Below are positions 16,917-25,775 of a DNA stretch of 64,000 nucleotides, piece by piece. The stretch is from Nocardioides sp. SLBN-35 (GTDB taxonomy: Bacteria > Actinomycetota > Actinomycetes > Propionibacteriales > Nocardioidaceae), in the NCBI RefSeq assembly GCF_006715725.1, contig NZ_VFNU01000001.1, positions 1,302,001 through 1,366,000 on the forward strand, given 5' to 3'. Numbering within the stretch: position 1 is the first letter of the stretch; the number at the start of each line of letters is the position of its first letter. The notes beneath the pieces were generated by a model. The model saw only the letters and a list, made by a program, of their open reading frames with translations, was not told where the DNA came from and did no database searches. The position numbers and the translations under genes were made by a program.

Positions 16917-18895
16917 GCGAGGAGTCCTACCCGCACGTCTTCTCACCGATCACGATCGGCACGATGCGGTTGCGCAACCGGGTGATGGTGCCGCCCCACG
17001 GCTCGGGCATCGGCAACCTGTGGGGCACCGAGGCCGAGGCCGAGGTGCACATGGCCTACTGGGAGTCGCGGGCCCTCGACGGCGCCTCGTGGATCGACGG
17101 CGTCCGCGGCCGGGTGCGCAACCCCGTGATCCCCGGCTTCGAGACGGGTGGCTACGGCGCCGAGACGCTCGGCAACTACCGCCAGCCCAACTACGTGGAG
17201 CGCGTCCAGGAGCTCGCACACCGGCTGCACCGGGCCGGCGCGGTCGTGACCAGCCAGCTCACGGTGATCGGCGGCGTCCCGCAGTCGCCCGGGCGGGTGC
17301 TCAGCTCGCCGCTGACCAGTGCGCGCCCGCACGTCATGTCGGTGGCCGACATCGCCGAGTACGTCGAGGAGTACCGCTACAGCGCCGAGCGTGCCCGCGC
17401 GGCCGGCCTCGACGGCATCGAGCTGCACCTCAACCACGACGACATGCTCGAGTGGTTCCTCTCGCCGCTCACCAACGACCGCGACGACGACTACGGCGGC
17501 CCGCTCGAGAACCGGGCCCGGTTCGCGGTCGAGGCGCTGCGCGCGGTGCGCGACGCGGTGGGCACCGATCTCACCGTCGGAGTCCGGTTCAACCTGCGCG
17601 AGGAGATGCCCGAGGGGTACGACGAGAAGGGCGGCATCGAGGTCGCCCAGCTGCTCGAGGCGACCGGGCTGGTCGACTACCTGCACGCCGTCGTCGGCTC
17701 GCCGTGGGGCGACCCGAGCTACATCCAACCGCAGTACTACGACGCCGCCCAGTGGTCCGTACTCGCGGGCCGGGTGCGCGAGGCCGTCACGCTGCCCGTG
17801 GTCTACGCCGGCCGGGTGACCACCGTCGAGGTGGCCGAGCAGGTGCTCGCCGCCGGCCACGCCGACGTCGTCGGCATGGCGCGGGCCTACCTGGCCGAGC
17901 GGGACCTGCTCGCCAAGGCCCGGTCCGGTCGTTCGTCGGAGGTGCGCCCCTGCGTGGGCGGCAACGACTGCATCAGCCGCCAGTACGCCGAAGGCCTGCC
18001 CTTCGGCTGCGCGGTCAACCCACACGTGAAGACCGAGGCGTCGGGCCGGTGGGGCGAGGGTGCGCTCGGGGTCGCGGCCACCCCGCGCGACCTGCTCGTG
18101 GTCGGCGCCGGCCCGGCCGGGCTCGAGCTCGCAGCGCTGGCCGCGGAGAGCGGCCACCGGGTGCGGGTGTGGGAGGCGGCCGAGCGGATCGGTGGCCAGC
18201 TCGCGACGGCCGCCCAGGCGCCGACCTTCGAGCGGTACGCCGACTACCTCACCTGGCAGTCGGCGCGACTGGAGCGGCTCGGCGTCGACGTACGGCTGGG
18301 GATGCGGGCGAGCGCCGACGACGTGGTCGCGGCCGGCGCCGACGTCGTCGCGATCGCCACGGGCGCCCGTCCGCACCGGCCCGCGCTGCCGGGGGTCGAC
18401 CTGCCGCACGTGGCCGACGCGGCCGACGTCCTCGCGGGCACGGCGGAGCTCGGGCACCGGGTGCTCGTCGTCGCCCGGGACGACCACCTGCCGCCGCTCA
18501 CCGTGGCCGACCTGCTCTCGGAGCGGGGCCACGACGTCACGCTCGTCTACGGCGCGGCCCAGCCCGGCCAGCTCCTCGGGCGCTACATCCTCGGTGGCAT
18601 CCTCGCCCGCCTGCACCGGCGGGGCGTGCGCTTCCGCCAGCTCGAGGAGGTCCGCGCCATCCGCCCCGGCGGGGTCGACGTCCGTCACGTCTACACGTTC
18701 GCGACCACGGCGCTCGACGGCGTCGACTCGGTCGTCCTCGCCTGCGGCGCCGACAGCGACGCCGCCCTGCACGCCGAGCTGGTCGGCCGGGTGCCGGCGC
18801 TGCACCTGCTCGGCGACGCCTACGCGCCGCGCCGGCTGTCGTTCGCCACTCGCCAGGCCTACGCGCTGGCCGAGCTGCTGGCGGCCGCCCCGTGA
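16913..18895 (+). CDS. Old-yellow-enzyme/2,4-dienoyl-CoA reductase-like flavoprotein with altered Fe-S site
   Basis: The 660-residue protein combines an N-terminal FMN TIM barrel (HVFSPITIGTMRLRNR, GIELHLNHDDMLEWFLSP) with a C-terminal FAD/NAD domain (VVGAGPAGLELAALAAESGH), the layout of dienoyl-CoA reductase and trimethylamine dehydrogenase. The Fe-S loop has Cys347, Cys353 and Cys366 but Gly350 where the second cluster Cys is expected. The cluster may thus be [3Fe-4S], may have another ligand, or may be lost. GTG 16913 overlaps the MaoC stop. It probably reduces a conjugated double bond in a ring or enoyl-CoA. Confidence 0.87.
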   Translation: MSEESYPHVFSPITIGTMRLRNRVMVPPHGSGIGNLWGTEAEAEVHMAYWESRALDGASWIDGVRGRVRNPVIPGFETGGYGAETLGNYRQPNYVERVQELAHRLHRAGAVVTSQLTVIGGVPQSPGRVLSSPLTSARPHVMSVADIAEYVEEYRYSAERARAAGLDGIELHLNHDDMLEWFLSPLTNDRDDDYGGPLENRARFAVEALRAVRDAVGTDLTVGVRFNLREEMPEGYDEKGGIEVAQLLEATGLVDYLHAVVGSPWGDPSYIQPQYYDAAQWSVLAGRVREAVTLPVVYAGRVTTVEVAEQVLAAGHADVVGMARAYLAERDLLAKARSGRSSEVRPCVGGNDCISRQYAEGLPFGCAVNPHVKTEASGRWGEGALGVAATPRDLLVVGAGPAGLELAALAAESGHRVRVWEAAERIGGQLATAAQAPTFERYADYLTWQSARLERLGVDVRLGMRASADDVVAAGADVVAIATGARPHRPALPGVDLPHVADAADVLAGTAELGHRVLVVARDDHLPPLTVADLLSERGHDVTLVYGAAQPGQLLGRYILGGILARLHRRGVRFRQLEEVRAIRPGGVDVRHVYTFATTALDGVDSVVLACGADSDAALHAELVGRVPALHLLGDAYAPRRLSFATRQAYALAELLAAAP

Positions 18896-19653
18896 CCCGG
18901 CCGCGCGCCGCCCTGGTCGTGGGTGGTGCCGGTGCGATCGGGGCGGCGTGCGTGACGGCGCTGGTCCGCGACGGCCTGGCCGTGGTGGTCGCCGACCTCG
19001 ACCCGGCCGCCGCCGAGGCGGTCGCCGCGGAGACGGGAGCCGCGGGCGCCGTGGCACTCGACGTGACCGCGCCCGAGTCGGTGCGCGACGGCATCTCAGC
19101 GGCCGTCGCGATCCTCGGCGGACTCGACGTCGCCGTGAACCTGGCGGCGGTCGGCGGGCCTGCCGTCCGGCTGCACGAGCACGACGACGCGAGCTGGGAG
19201 CGCGTCGTCGACGTCAACCTCAACGGCACCTTCCGCTGCCTGCGCGAGCAGGTCCGCGCGATGCTCGGCCTCGGCTCGGGCGGCAGCATCGTCGTCGTGT
19301 CGTCGGTCGGCGCCGAGGTGGGCTTCGCGGGGGCCGCGGCGTACTCGACCTCGAAGCACGCCCTGACCGGGCTGACCCGCTCCGCGGCCCTGGAGTACGC
19401 CGGCGACGGCATCCGGGTCAACGCTGTCGTGCCCGGCTTCGTCGACACCGCACTGCTCCGCTCACGGCGCTCGCCGACGCAGCTGCGCCGGCTCGAGGCG
19501 GCCCACGCCCTGGGCCGGCTGGCCGACGTGGCCGAGGTCGCCGAGGTCGTCGGCTTCCTGGCCTCGCCGGCGGCCGGCTTCGTGACCGGATCCTGCTACG
19601 GCGTGGACGGCGGCTTCCTGGCCGGCGACGCCGCACTGCTGACCGACGCGTAG
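18892..19653 (+). CDS. Short-chain dehydrogenase/reductase
   Basis: The 253-residue SDR has the nucleotide motif GGAGAIG (residues 11-17), catalytic Ser138, and Tyr151-x3-Lys155 in YSTSK. GTG 18892 overlaps the reductase stop by 4 bp and it ends the operon that starts with the TRAP binding protein. Its last 58 bp overlap the convergent alcohol dehydrogenase gene. It should interconvert a hydroxyl and keto group, for example on a 3-hydroxyacyl-CoA or ring alcohol; the substrate is not evident. Confidence 0.9.
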   Translation: MTRPRAALVVGGAGAIGAACVTALVRDGLAVVVADLDPAAAEAVAAETGAAGAVALDVTAPESVRDGISAAVAILGGLDVAVNLAAVGGPAVRLHEHDDASWERVVDVNLNGTFRCLREQVRAMLGLGSGGSIVVVSSVGAEVGFAGAAAYSTSKHALTGLTRSAALEYAGDGIRVNAVVPGFVDTALLRSRRSPTQLRRLEAAHALGRLADVAEVAEVVGFLASPAAGFVTGSCYGVDGGFLAGDAALLTDA

Positions 19654-20588
19654 CGGGCGACGACCCGCCCGGTCACCTCGCCGGCCCGTAGCCGGTCGAG
19701 GGCGGCCGGGATGTCGTCGAACCCGATCAGCTCGAGCGCGGGGGACAGGTCGCCCGACGCGAACATCTCGTAGACCGCGGCGATGTCGTCCACGGTGCCG
19801 CCGCGCGAGCCGAGCAGGGTGACCTGCTTGAGGATGAGGGCGTTGGTGGAGATCGTCGACTCCAGCCGGCCCATCCCCACCTGGACGACGCGACCGAACT
19901 CGCGCACGACCTCGATCGCCGCGGCCGTCGTGGTGCCGAAGCCCGCGAAGTCGACGACGACGTCGAGACCGACGTCGCGGAAGTCGGCGATGTCGCGGGT
20001 GACCGCGTGGACGCCGAGCTCGCGCGCCATCGGCCACAGCGACTCCTTCGGCTCCGCGGCATAGACCTGCGCCCCGCGCAGCACCGCGATCCGGGCGCCG
20101 ACCTGTCCGAGCCCGCCGAGGCCGATGATGCCGACCTTGTCCCCGGGGCCGACCTCGCCGCGCACCACGACGGCGCGGTACGGCGCCCGCCCGGCGTCGG
20201 TGCCGGCGGCTGCCAGCTCGAACGAGAGCCCCTCGGGGACCGCGACCAGGTCGGCGGGGTCGGCCACGACGAACGGCCCGTAGCCACCGTCGCGGCCGAG
20301 GCCGGGTCGGGTGGTCCCGGCGGGGTTCACCGCGACCCGGTCGCCGGCCGACCACCCGGTCACGCCGGGACCGAGGTCGGCGACGACGCCCGCGACCTCG
20401 TGGCCGAGGGTCAGCGGGAACGGGCCGATCCGGTCGGTCCAGGTGGCGTCGTCGAGGATCCCGACGTCGGTGTGGCACAGGCCGGCGGCACGCACCTCGA
20501 CCAGCACCTCGCCGGGCCCGGCGGTCGGCTCGGGCACCTCGGTGAGCCGCAGTGGCTCACCGGTGCCGGTCATCTGCCAGGCGTGCAC
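19596..20588 (-). CDS. Zinc-type alcohol dehydrogenase without structural-zinc lobe
   Basis: The 330-residue medium-chain dehydrogenase has GLCHTD and GHEVAG catalytic motifs and a Rossmann stretch IIGLGGLGQVGARIA. The usual four-Cys structural-zinc lobe is replaced by a short loop (NPAGTTRPGLGRDGG). Its last 19 codons lie antisense to the 3' end of the SDR gene, an unusually long convergent overlap. The GTG start at 20588 gives the family-like N-terminus HAWQMTGTGEPLRL. It is the last gene of the minus-strand thiolase operon, 3 bp behind the crotonase gene. Confidence 0.86.
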   Translation of the reverse strand: MHAWQMTGTGEPLRLTEVPEPTAGPGEVLVEVRAAGLCHTDVGILDDATWTDRIGPFPLTLGHEVAGVVADLGPGVTGWSAGDRVAVNPAGTTRPGLGRDGGYGPFVVADPADLVAVPEGLSFELAAAGTDAGRAPYRAVVVRGEVGPGDKVGIIGLGGLGQVGARIAVLRGAQVYAAEPKESLWPMARELGVHAVTRDIADFRDVGLDVVVDFAGFGTTTAAAIEVVREFGRVVQVGMGRLESTISTNALILKQVTLLGSRGGTVDDIAAVYEMFASGDLSPALELIGFDDIPAALDRLRAGEVTGRVVARYASVSSAASPARKPPSTP

Positions 20589-20591
20589 CTC

Positions 20592-21359
20592 TCAGCTGCC
20601 CGTCCAGGCCGGCGTGCGCTTCTCGACGAACGCGAGTGCGCCCTCCTTCGCGTCGGCGGACTCGCGGACCGGGTTCACGAAGGCCTCCTGGCGGTCGAAC
20701 TTCTCGGCCAGCGGCCAGTCGACCGAGCGCACCAGGACCTGCTTGGAGGCGGCGAGGGCGAGCGGCGCGTTCGCGGCCACCTCCTCGGCCAGCTCGAGGG
20801 CGGCGGCCAGCGCCTGGCCCGGCTCGGTGAGCCGGTTGACGAGGTGGACGCCGGCCGCCTCCGGGGCGGGCCACATGCGGCCGGTCAGCACCAGCTCCAT
20901 CGCCAGGTGGTAGGGGATCCGGTGCTGGAGGCGGAGCAGGCCGCCGGCCGCGGCGGTCAGGCCGCGCTTGACCTCGGGGAGGCCGAACTTCGCGGCCGAG
21001 GATGCGACCACGAGGTCGCAGGAGAGCACGATCTCGAAGCCGCCGGCCAGGGCGTAGCCCTCCACCGCCGCGATGAGCGGCTTGGTCGGCGGCTGCTTGA
21101 CCAGTCCGGCGAATCCCCTGCCCTCGACGACGGGGCGCTCGCCCCGGGCGAAGCCCTTGAGGTCCATGCCGGCACAGAACGTGCCGCCGGCACCGGTGAT
21201 CACGGCGACGCTGAGGTCGGGCCGGTCGTCGAGCAGCTGCAGCGCCTCGGCGATCTGGTGGGCCATGGCCATCGACATGGCGTTCTTGGCGTCGGGCCGG
21301 TTCATGGTGAGCACGAGGACGCGGCCCCGCTCCTCCACCAGCAGGTCGGGCACGGTCAT
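20592..21359 (-). CDS. Enoyl-CoA hydratase/isomerase (crotonase family)
   Basis: The 255-residue crotonase has oxyanion-hole segments TFCAGMDLKGFARGE and GYALAGGFEIVLSCDLVVAS and the C-terminal AFVEKRTPAWTG. It should hydrate or isomerise an enoyl-CoA in beta-oxidation. I choose ATG 21359, which has GCAGGAGA upstream; an in-frame ATG at 21380 overlaps the SDR stop by 4 bp and would add seven residues. It lies between an SDR (3-hydroxyacyl-CoA dehydrogenase-like) and an alcohol dehydrogenase in the thiolase operon. Confidence 0.9.
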   Translation of the reverse strand: MTVPDLLVEERGRVLVLTMNRPDAKNAMSMAMAHQIAEALQLLDDRPDLSVAVITGAGGTFCAGMDLKGFARGERPVVEGRGFAGLVKQPPTKPLIAAVEGYALAGGFEIVLSCDLVVASSAAKFGLPEVKRGLTAAAGGLLRLQHRIPYHLAMELVLTGRMWPAPEAAGVHLVNRLTEPGQALAAALELAEEVAANAPLALAASKQVLVRSVDWPLAEKFDRQEAFVNPVRESADAKEGALAFVEKRTPAWTGS

Positions 21360-21376
21360 GGAGGTCTCCTGCTCGT

Positions 21377-22135
21377 TCATCGGGGGCTCATCCGGATGGC
21401 GCCGTCCAGGCGGATCGTCTCGCCGTTGAGGTACGGGTTCTCGACGATCTGCTGGGCCAGCATGGCGTACTCGTCGGGCTGGCCGAGGCGGGCCGGGTTC
21501 GGGACCTGGGCGCCGAGGCCGTCGCGGATCTCCTGCGAGAACCGGGCCAGGATCGGGGTGTCGAAGACGCCCGGCGCGATGGTGTTGACCCGGATCCCCT
21601 TGGTGGCCAGGTCCCGCGCCGCGACCAGCGTCATGCCGACCACGCCGGCCTTGGCCGAGGCGTAGGGGATCTGGCCGACCTGGCCCTCCCACGCGGCGAC
21701 CGACGCGGTGAGCACGCACACGCCGCGCTCGCCGTCGAGCGGCTCGTTGCGGGCCATCCGGGTCGCGGCCAGGCGCAGCACGTTGAAGGTGCCGACCAGG
21801 TTGATGTCGACCAGCCGGCGGTAGAGGTCGAGGTCGCCCGGGTTGCCGTCGCGGTCGACGAGGCGCACCGTGCCGCCGCGGCCGGCGCAGTGGACCAGGG
21901 CCCGCAACGGGCCGTGCTCCTCGGCGACGTCCAGGGCCGCGTCGACGGCCGCGGGGTCGGTCACGTCGGCGGTGGCGAACGAGCCGCCGACCTCCTCGGC
22001 GAGCTCCTTGCCGAGCTCCTCGTTGAGGTCGAGGACGACGACGTGGGCGCCGGCGGCCGCGAGGCGGCGCACGGTCGCGGCGCCGAGGCCCGAGGCGCCT
22101 CCGGTGACGAGGGCGGATGCTCCGGTGAGGTTCAC
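21377..22135 (-). CDS. SDR, 3-hydroxyacyl-CoA dehydrogenase type II-like
   Basis: The 252-residue SDR has TGGASGLG (11-18), Ser145 in [10 protein letters not shown], and Tyr158-x3-Lys162 in PYASAK. The overall pattern ([25 protein letters not shown]) is that of HSD10-type 3-hydroxyacyl-CoA dehydrogenases. The GTG start at 22135 lies 6 bp behind AGGAGA. Directly after the thiolase in the operon, it would supply the 3-oxoacyl-CoA that the thiolase cleaves. Confidence 0.9.
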   Translation of the reverse strand: MNLTGASALVTGGASGLGAATVRRLAAAGAHVVVLDLNEELGKELAEEVGGSFATADVTDPAAVDAALDVAEEHGPLRALVHCAGRGGTVRLVDRDGNPGDLDLYRRLVDINLVGTFNVLRLAATRMARNEPLDGERGVCVLTASVAAWEGQVGQIPYASAKAGVVGMTLVAARDLATKGIRVNTIAPGVFDTPILARFSQEIRDGLGAQVPNPARLGQPDEYAMLAQQIVENPYLNGETIRLDGAIRMSPR

Positions 22136-22158
22136 GATTCTCTCCTGGTCGGGGGCGG

Positions 22159-23355
22159 TCAGAGCCGCTCGATGATCGTTGCGTTCGCCATGCCGCCGGC
22201 CTCGCACATCAGCTGGAGGCCGTAGCGCTGGTCGTTGTCCTCGAGCGCGTGCAGCATCGTGGTCATCAGCCGGGCGCCGGAGGCGCCCAGCGCGTGGCCG
22301 AGCGCGATCGCACCGCCACGCGGGTTGACCCGGGCGGGGTCGACGGCGAGCTCGGCCAGCCAGGCGAGGGGCACCGACGCGAAGGCCTCGTTGAGCTCGA
22401 CGTGGTCGATGTCCCCGAGCGCGAGGCCGGAGCGGGCGAGCACCTTGTGGGTCGCGGGGATCGGTCCGGTGAGCATGAGCAGCGGGTCGTCGCCCACCAC
22501 GGCCATGCTGTGGACGCGGGCACGCGGGGTCAGGCCGAGGTCGGCGGCGCGCGCGGCCGACATGAGCAGCAGCGCGCTCGCACCGTCGGTGATCTGAGAG
22601 GAGTTGCCCGCCGTCACCGACCAGTCGATCTCGGGGAAGCGCTCGCCGAGCTCGGGGCTCGCGAAGACGGTGCCGAGGCCGGCCAGCCGCTCGACGGTCG
22701 TGCCGCGCCGGATCGTCTCGTCCCGGTCGAGGACGCCGGCCGGGGTGTCGATCGCGATCACCTCGCGGTCGAACGCACCGGCATCCTGGGCCGCCGCGGC
22801 CAGCTCGTGAGAACGGACGGCGTACTCGTCGAGCTCGGTGCGGGACAGCTTCCAGCGGGCCGCGACCAGCTCGGCGGCGACGCCCTGGGAGACCAGGCCG
22901 GGGGCGAACCGCTCGGCGACCCCGGCGCCGTACGGGTCCGCGCCCATCCGCGCCGAGCCCATCACGACCCGGCTCATCGACTCCACGCCGCCGGCGACGA
23001 CGACGTCGGCCTCGCCCGAGGCGATCGCCTGTGCCGCGAAGTGCACGGCCTGCTGGCTGCTGCCGCACTTGCGGTCGATCGTCGTCGCGGGCACGTGGGC
23101 GGGCAGGCCCGCGCCGAGCCATGCCATCCGGCCCGGGGTCGCCGACTGCTCGCCGACCTGGGACACGCAGCCGACCATCACGTCGTCGACCGTGCCGGGA
23201 TCCAGGGCGGGGGAGCGCTCCAGCAACGCCTGGAGCGTCTGGGCCAGCAGGTCGACGGGATGGACGTCGGCGAGCCCGCCGCCGGCCTTGCCGCGGCCGC
23301 TGGGCGTCCGCACGGCGTCGACGATCACGACATCGGAGAGGGTGCGTCCAGTCAC
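22159..23355 (-). CDS. Acetyl-CoA acetyltransferase / 3-oxoacyl-CoA thiolase
   Basis: The 398-residue thiolase has nucleophilic Cys97 in DRKCGSSQQ, NEAFAS, GHALGASGAR and the second Cys in CEAGGMANA. It performs the terminal thiolytic cleavage of 3-oxoacyl-CoA. It is the first gene of a minus-strand operon of four. The GTG start at 23355 lies right behind AGGGG, so spacing is poor and the start could be slightly off. A probable operator overlaps the promoter just upstream (23359-23382). Confidence 0.93.
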   Translation of the reverse strand: MTGRTLSDVVIVDAVRTPSGRGKAGGGLADVHPVDLLAQTLQALLERSPALDPGTVDDVMVGCVSQVGEQSATPGRMAWLGAGLPAHVPATTIDRKCGSSQQAVHFAAQAIASGEADVVVAGGVESMSRVVMGSARMGADPYGAGVAERFAPGLVSQGVAAELVAARWKLSRTELDEYAVRSHELAAAAQDAGAFDREVIAIDTPAGVLDRDETIRRGTTVERLAGLGTVFASPELGERFPEIDWSVTAGNSSQITDGASALLLMSAARAADLGLTPRARVHSMAVVGDDPLLMLTGPIPATHKVLARSGLALGDIDHVELNEAFASVPLAWLAELAVDPARVNPRGGAIALGHALGASGARLMTTMLHALEDNDQRYGLQLMCEAGGMANATIIERL

Positions 23356-23358
23356 CCC

Positions 23359-23382
23359 TAATGCTTATCATGATATTCATGA
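23359..23382. promoter_or_regulatory. Operator candidate between divergent thiolase and dehydrogenase operons
   Basis: Two overlapping elements lie here: TGATAAGCATTA (minus strand, 23359-23370) and the near-perfect palindrome TCATGATATTCATGA (23368-23382). Both words recur at other promoter gaps of the island. The palindrome sits 13 bp from the thiolase start codon, so a bound repressor would block initiation. Confidence 0.6.
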
Positions 23383-23424
23383 AGTGTCACGAGTCCTTGA
23401 CACCGCCCGGGGTAGGGAATCTAG

Positions 23425-23435
23425 GATAATGATTA
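23425..23435 (+). promoter_or_regulatory. Second operator-like word before the acyl-CoA dehydrogenase gene
   Basis: GATAATGATTA here differs from GATAAGGATTA (upstream of 14042) at one base. It lies just ahead of the AAGGAGGA ribosome site of the 23455 gene. Confidence 0.45.
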
Positions 23436-23454
23436 CTACTTGAAGGAGGATGTC

Positions 23455-24609
23455 GTGCCGAACGACGAGTACGCGGAGATCCGGCAGCTCGCCGCTCAGG
23501 TCGCCCGCGACGTGTACGGGCCCGTGGCCGAGCAGATGGACGTGGACCGGACGCCCGTGTCGCGCGAGCAGCGCATGCAGCTGGGCGAGCTCGGCTTCCT
23601 CGGCATCACCCACCCCGAGGAGTACGGCGGCTCCGGAGCGCCCCTGGCGCAGGCCCTCGTCGTGGTCGAGGAGTTCGCCAAGGTGTGCCGACCCGCGGCC
23701 TTCCAGGTCTTCGAGGCCAACACCGGTCCCGCCCAGGTGATCGCCCACCTCGGCACCGAGGAGCAGAAGCAGCGCTGGCTGCCGTCGATCATCTCGGGGG
23801 AGCGGACCATGGCGGTCGGCATCTCCGAGCCGGACGCCGGCTCGGCCGCCACCGACATGCGCACCACCGCCAAGATCACCAACGGCACCGTCGTGGTCAA
23901 CGGCAACAAGCGCTGGATCTCCAACGGCGGCGAGGCCGACCAGTACGTCGTCTACTGCCGCCTCTCCGATGCTCCCGGCGCGGGCGGCATCGGCGCGGTG
24001 GTCGTCGACAAGGGCACGCCCGGCTTCACCTTCGGCGCCGGCGAGCGCCTGATGGGCTTCCGCGGCATCCCGTCCGCAGACCTCTACTTCGACAACGTCG
24101 AGGTCCCCGAGGAGAACGTCGTGGTACCGGCCGGCGGATTCGGGAAGCTGTTCGGTGTCTTCTCGATCGAGCGCATGGGCAACACCACGATGAGCCTCGC
24201 CATCGGCCAGGCGGCGCTCGACAAGACGCTGCGCTACGTCGAGGAGCGCGAGCAGTTCGGCAAGGCGCTGATCGAGTTCCAGAGCATCCAGGTGATGGTC
24301 GCCGACATGGTGCTGCAGGTCGAGGCCGCCCGCCTGCTGCGCGACCAGGCGGCCGCCTCGGTCGACGAGCGCGGCATGCCCGACCCGCTCAAGGTCTCCC
24401 TGGCCAAGTGCACCGCCAACGAGATGGCCAAGCGGGTCACCGACCTGGCCATGCAGATCCACGGTGGCAACGGCTACACCGAGGAGTACGGCCTCGAGCG
24501 GCTGCACCGCGACGCCCACGGCTGGGCGATCGCGGGCGGCACGCCCACCATGCAGCGCATCCGGATCGTCTCCGAGGTGCTCGGCCGCAAGTTCGACCAG
24601 CGCCGCTGA
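23455..24609 (+). CDS. Acyl-CoA dehydrogenase
   Basis: The 384-residue protein has FLGITHPEEYGGSG, VGISEPDAGSAATDM and HGGNGYTEEYGLERLHRDA. The C-terminal catalytic position reads AGGTPTMQ, with Gly in place of the YEGT glutamate. Glu239 in FSIERMGNTT falls at the helix-G catalytic position of isovaleryl-CoA dehydrogenase. The GTG start follows a strong AAGGAGGA site by 4 bp. It heads a four-gene plus-strand operon divergent from the thiolase operon. It probably dehydrogenates a branched or cyclic acyl-CoA. Confidence 0.9.
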   Translation: MPNDEYAEIRQLAAQVARDVYGPVAEQMDVDRTPVSREQRMQLGELGFLGITHPEEYGGSGAPLAQALVVVEEFAKVCRPAAFQVFEANTGPAQVIAHLGTEEQKQRWLPSIISGERTMAVGISEPDAGSAATDMRTTAKITNGTVVVNGNKRWISNGGEADQYVVYCRLSDAPGAGGIGAVVVDKGTPGFTFGAGERLMGFRGIPSADLYFDNVEVPEENVVVPAGGFGKLFGVFSIERMGNTTMSLAIGQAALDKTLRYVEEREQFGKALIEFQSIQVMVADMVLQVEAARLLRDQAAASVDERGMPDPLKVSLAKCTANEMAKRVTDLAMQIHGGNGYTEEYGLERLHRDAHGWAIAGGTPTMQRIRIVSEVLGRKFDQRR

Positions 24610-24647
24610 CCCGTGAGCGCCGCGGGAGCGGCAGTGAGGATGGATCC

Positions 24648-25775
24648 ATGTTCGACCTGAGTCCGGAGCACCGGGCGGTCCAGGCCGCGGCGCGCGAGCT
24701 CGCCGCTGCCGTCGAGCCCTTCGCAGACGAGGCCGACGAGTACGTCGAGGTGCACCCCGGCGTGCGCAAGCTGCTCGCCGAGAGTGGACTGGCCCGCCAC
24801 GTCGTCACCGCGGCGTACGGCGGAGCCAGCGACGAGCTCGACCCGCTGATGATCGCGGTGGTGCGGGAGGCGCTGATGTACTCCTCCGCCCACCTCGACT
24901 CGATGTTCGGGATGCAGGGCGTAGGCAGCTACTCGCTGTCGGTCGGCGGCTCGGAGGAGCTCAAGCAGCAGTGGCTGCCGAAGGTCGCCACGCTCGACGC
25001 GATCGCCGGCCTCGCCCTGACCGAGCCCGACGTCGGCTCGGACCTGCGGGCGATCACCACGACCGTGGTCGCCGACGGGGACGAGCTGGTCGTCAACGGC
25101 CGCAAGTCGTTCATCACCAACGGCGGCGCCGCCGACTTCTACTGCACCCTGGTGCGCGAGGGCGACGGGTGGTCGATGGTGCTGGTACCCGCCGACAGTC
25201 CCGGCCTCACGGTCGAGCGGGGCGCCGACCTGATCGCGCCGCACATCCTCGGCGAGCTGTCCTTCACCGACGTGCGCGTCCCGGCCGCCAACCGGCTGGG
25301 CGTCCCGGGCAAGGCGTTCTCGCTGATGCTGCAGACCCTGGCCGTGTTCCGGGTGACCGTCGCCGCCTCCGGCGTCGGCCTCGCCCAGGCCGCGCTCGAC
25401 GAGGCCCGCGCCCACGCGCTGGCCCGCGAGCAGTTCGGCAAGCCGCTCATCGAGCTCGGCGCCGTCGCGCAGAAGCTGGCCCAGTCCTGGACCGACGTCG
25501 AGGCCGCCCGCGCCTTCGTCTACCGGGCCGCGGCCCTGGCCAAGGCCGACCCGCTCGGCCATCTCGACTACTCCTCGATGGCCAAGGTGCACGCGACCGA
25601 GGCCGCCGCCCAGGTGGTCGACCGCTCGGTGCAGACCATGGGCCGCTTCGGCCTGGTCCGGGGCTCGAAGATCGAGCGGCTCTACCGCAACGCACGGCCG
25701 CTGCGGGTCTACGAGGGCGCCACCGAGGTGCTGCTCGACTCGCTGGCCCGGCGGCTCGCCAAGGGCGCGCGCTGA
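24648..25775 (+). CDS. Acyl-CoA dehydrogenase
   Basis: This 375-residue dehydrogenase has LALTEPDVGSDL, the FAD contact region VNGRKSFITNGGAADF and a conventional catalytic glutamate, Glu356, in VYEGATEVLL. The pairing with the upstream dehydrogenase, which uses a different glutamate position, suggests two dehydrogenations on different intermediates or a heteromer like those in steroid catabolism. The two genes are 38 bp apart. The ATG at 24648 is preceded by GTGAGGA. Confidence 0.9.
   Translation: MFDLSPEHRAVQAAARELAAAVEPFADEADEYVEVHPGVRKLLAESGLARHVVTAAYGGASDELDPLMIAVVREALMYSSAHLDSMFGMQGVGSYSLSVGGSEELKQQWLPKVATLDAIAGLALTEPDVGSDLRAITTTVVADGDELVVNGRKSFITNGGAADFYCTLVREGDGWSMVLVPADSPGLTVERGADLIAPHILGELSFTDVRVPAANRLGVPGKAFSLMLQTLAVFRVTVAASGVGLAQAALDEARAHALAREQFGKPLIELGAVAQKLAQSWTDVEAARAFVYRAAALAKADPLGHLDYSSMAKVHATEAAAQVVDRSVQTMGRFGLVRGSKIERLYRNARPLRVYEGATEVLLDSLARRLAKGAR

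Noticed and set aside
20573..20588. ATG 20573 as the start of the minus-strand alcohol dehydrogenase
   Set aside because: The GTG at 20588 gives the family-like N-terminus; the ATG would remove the first conserved residues and is too far from the AGAGG site.
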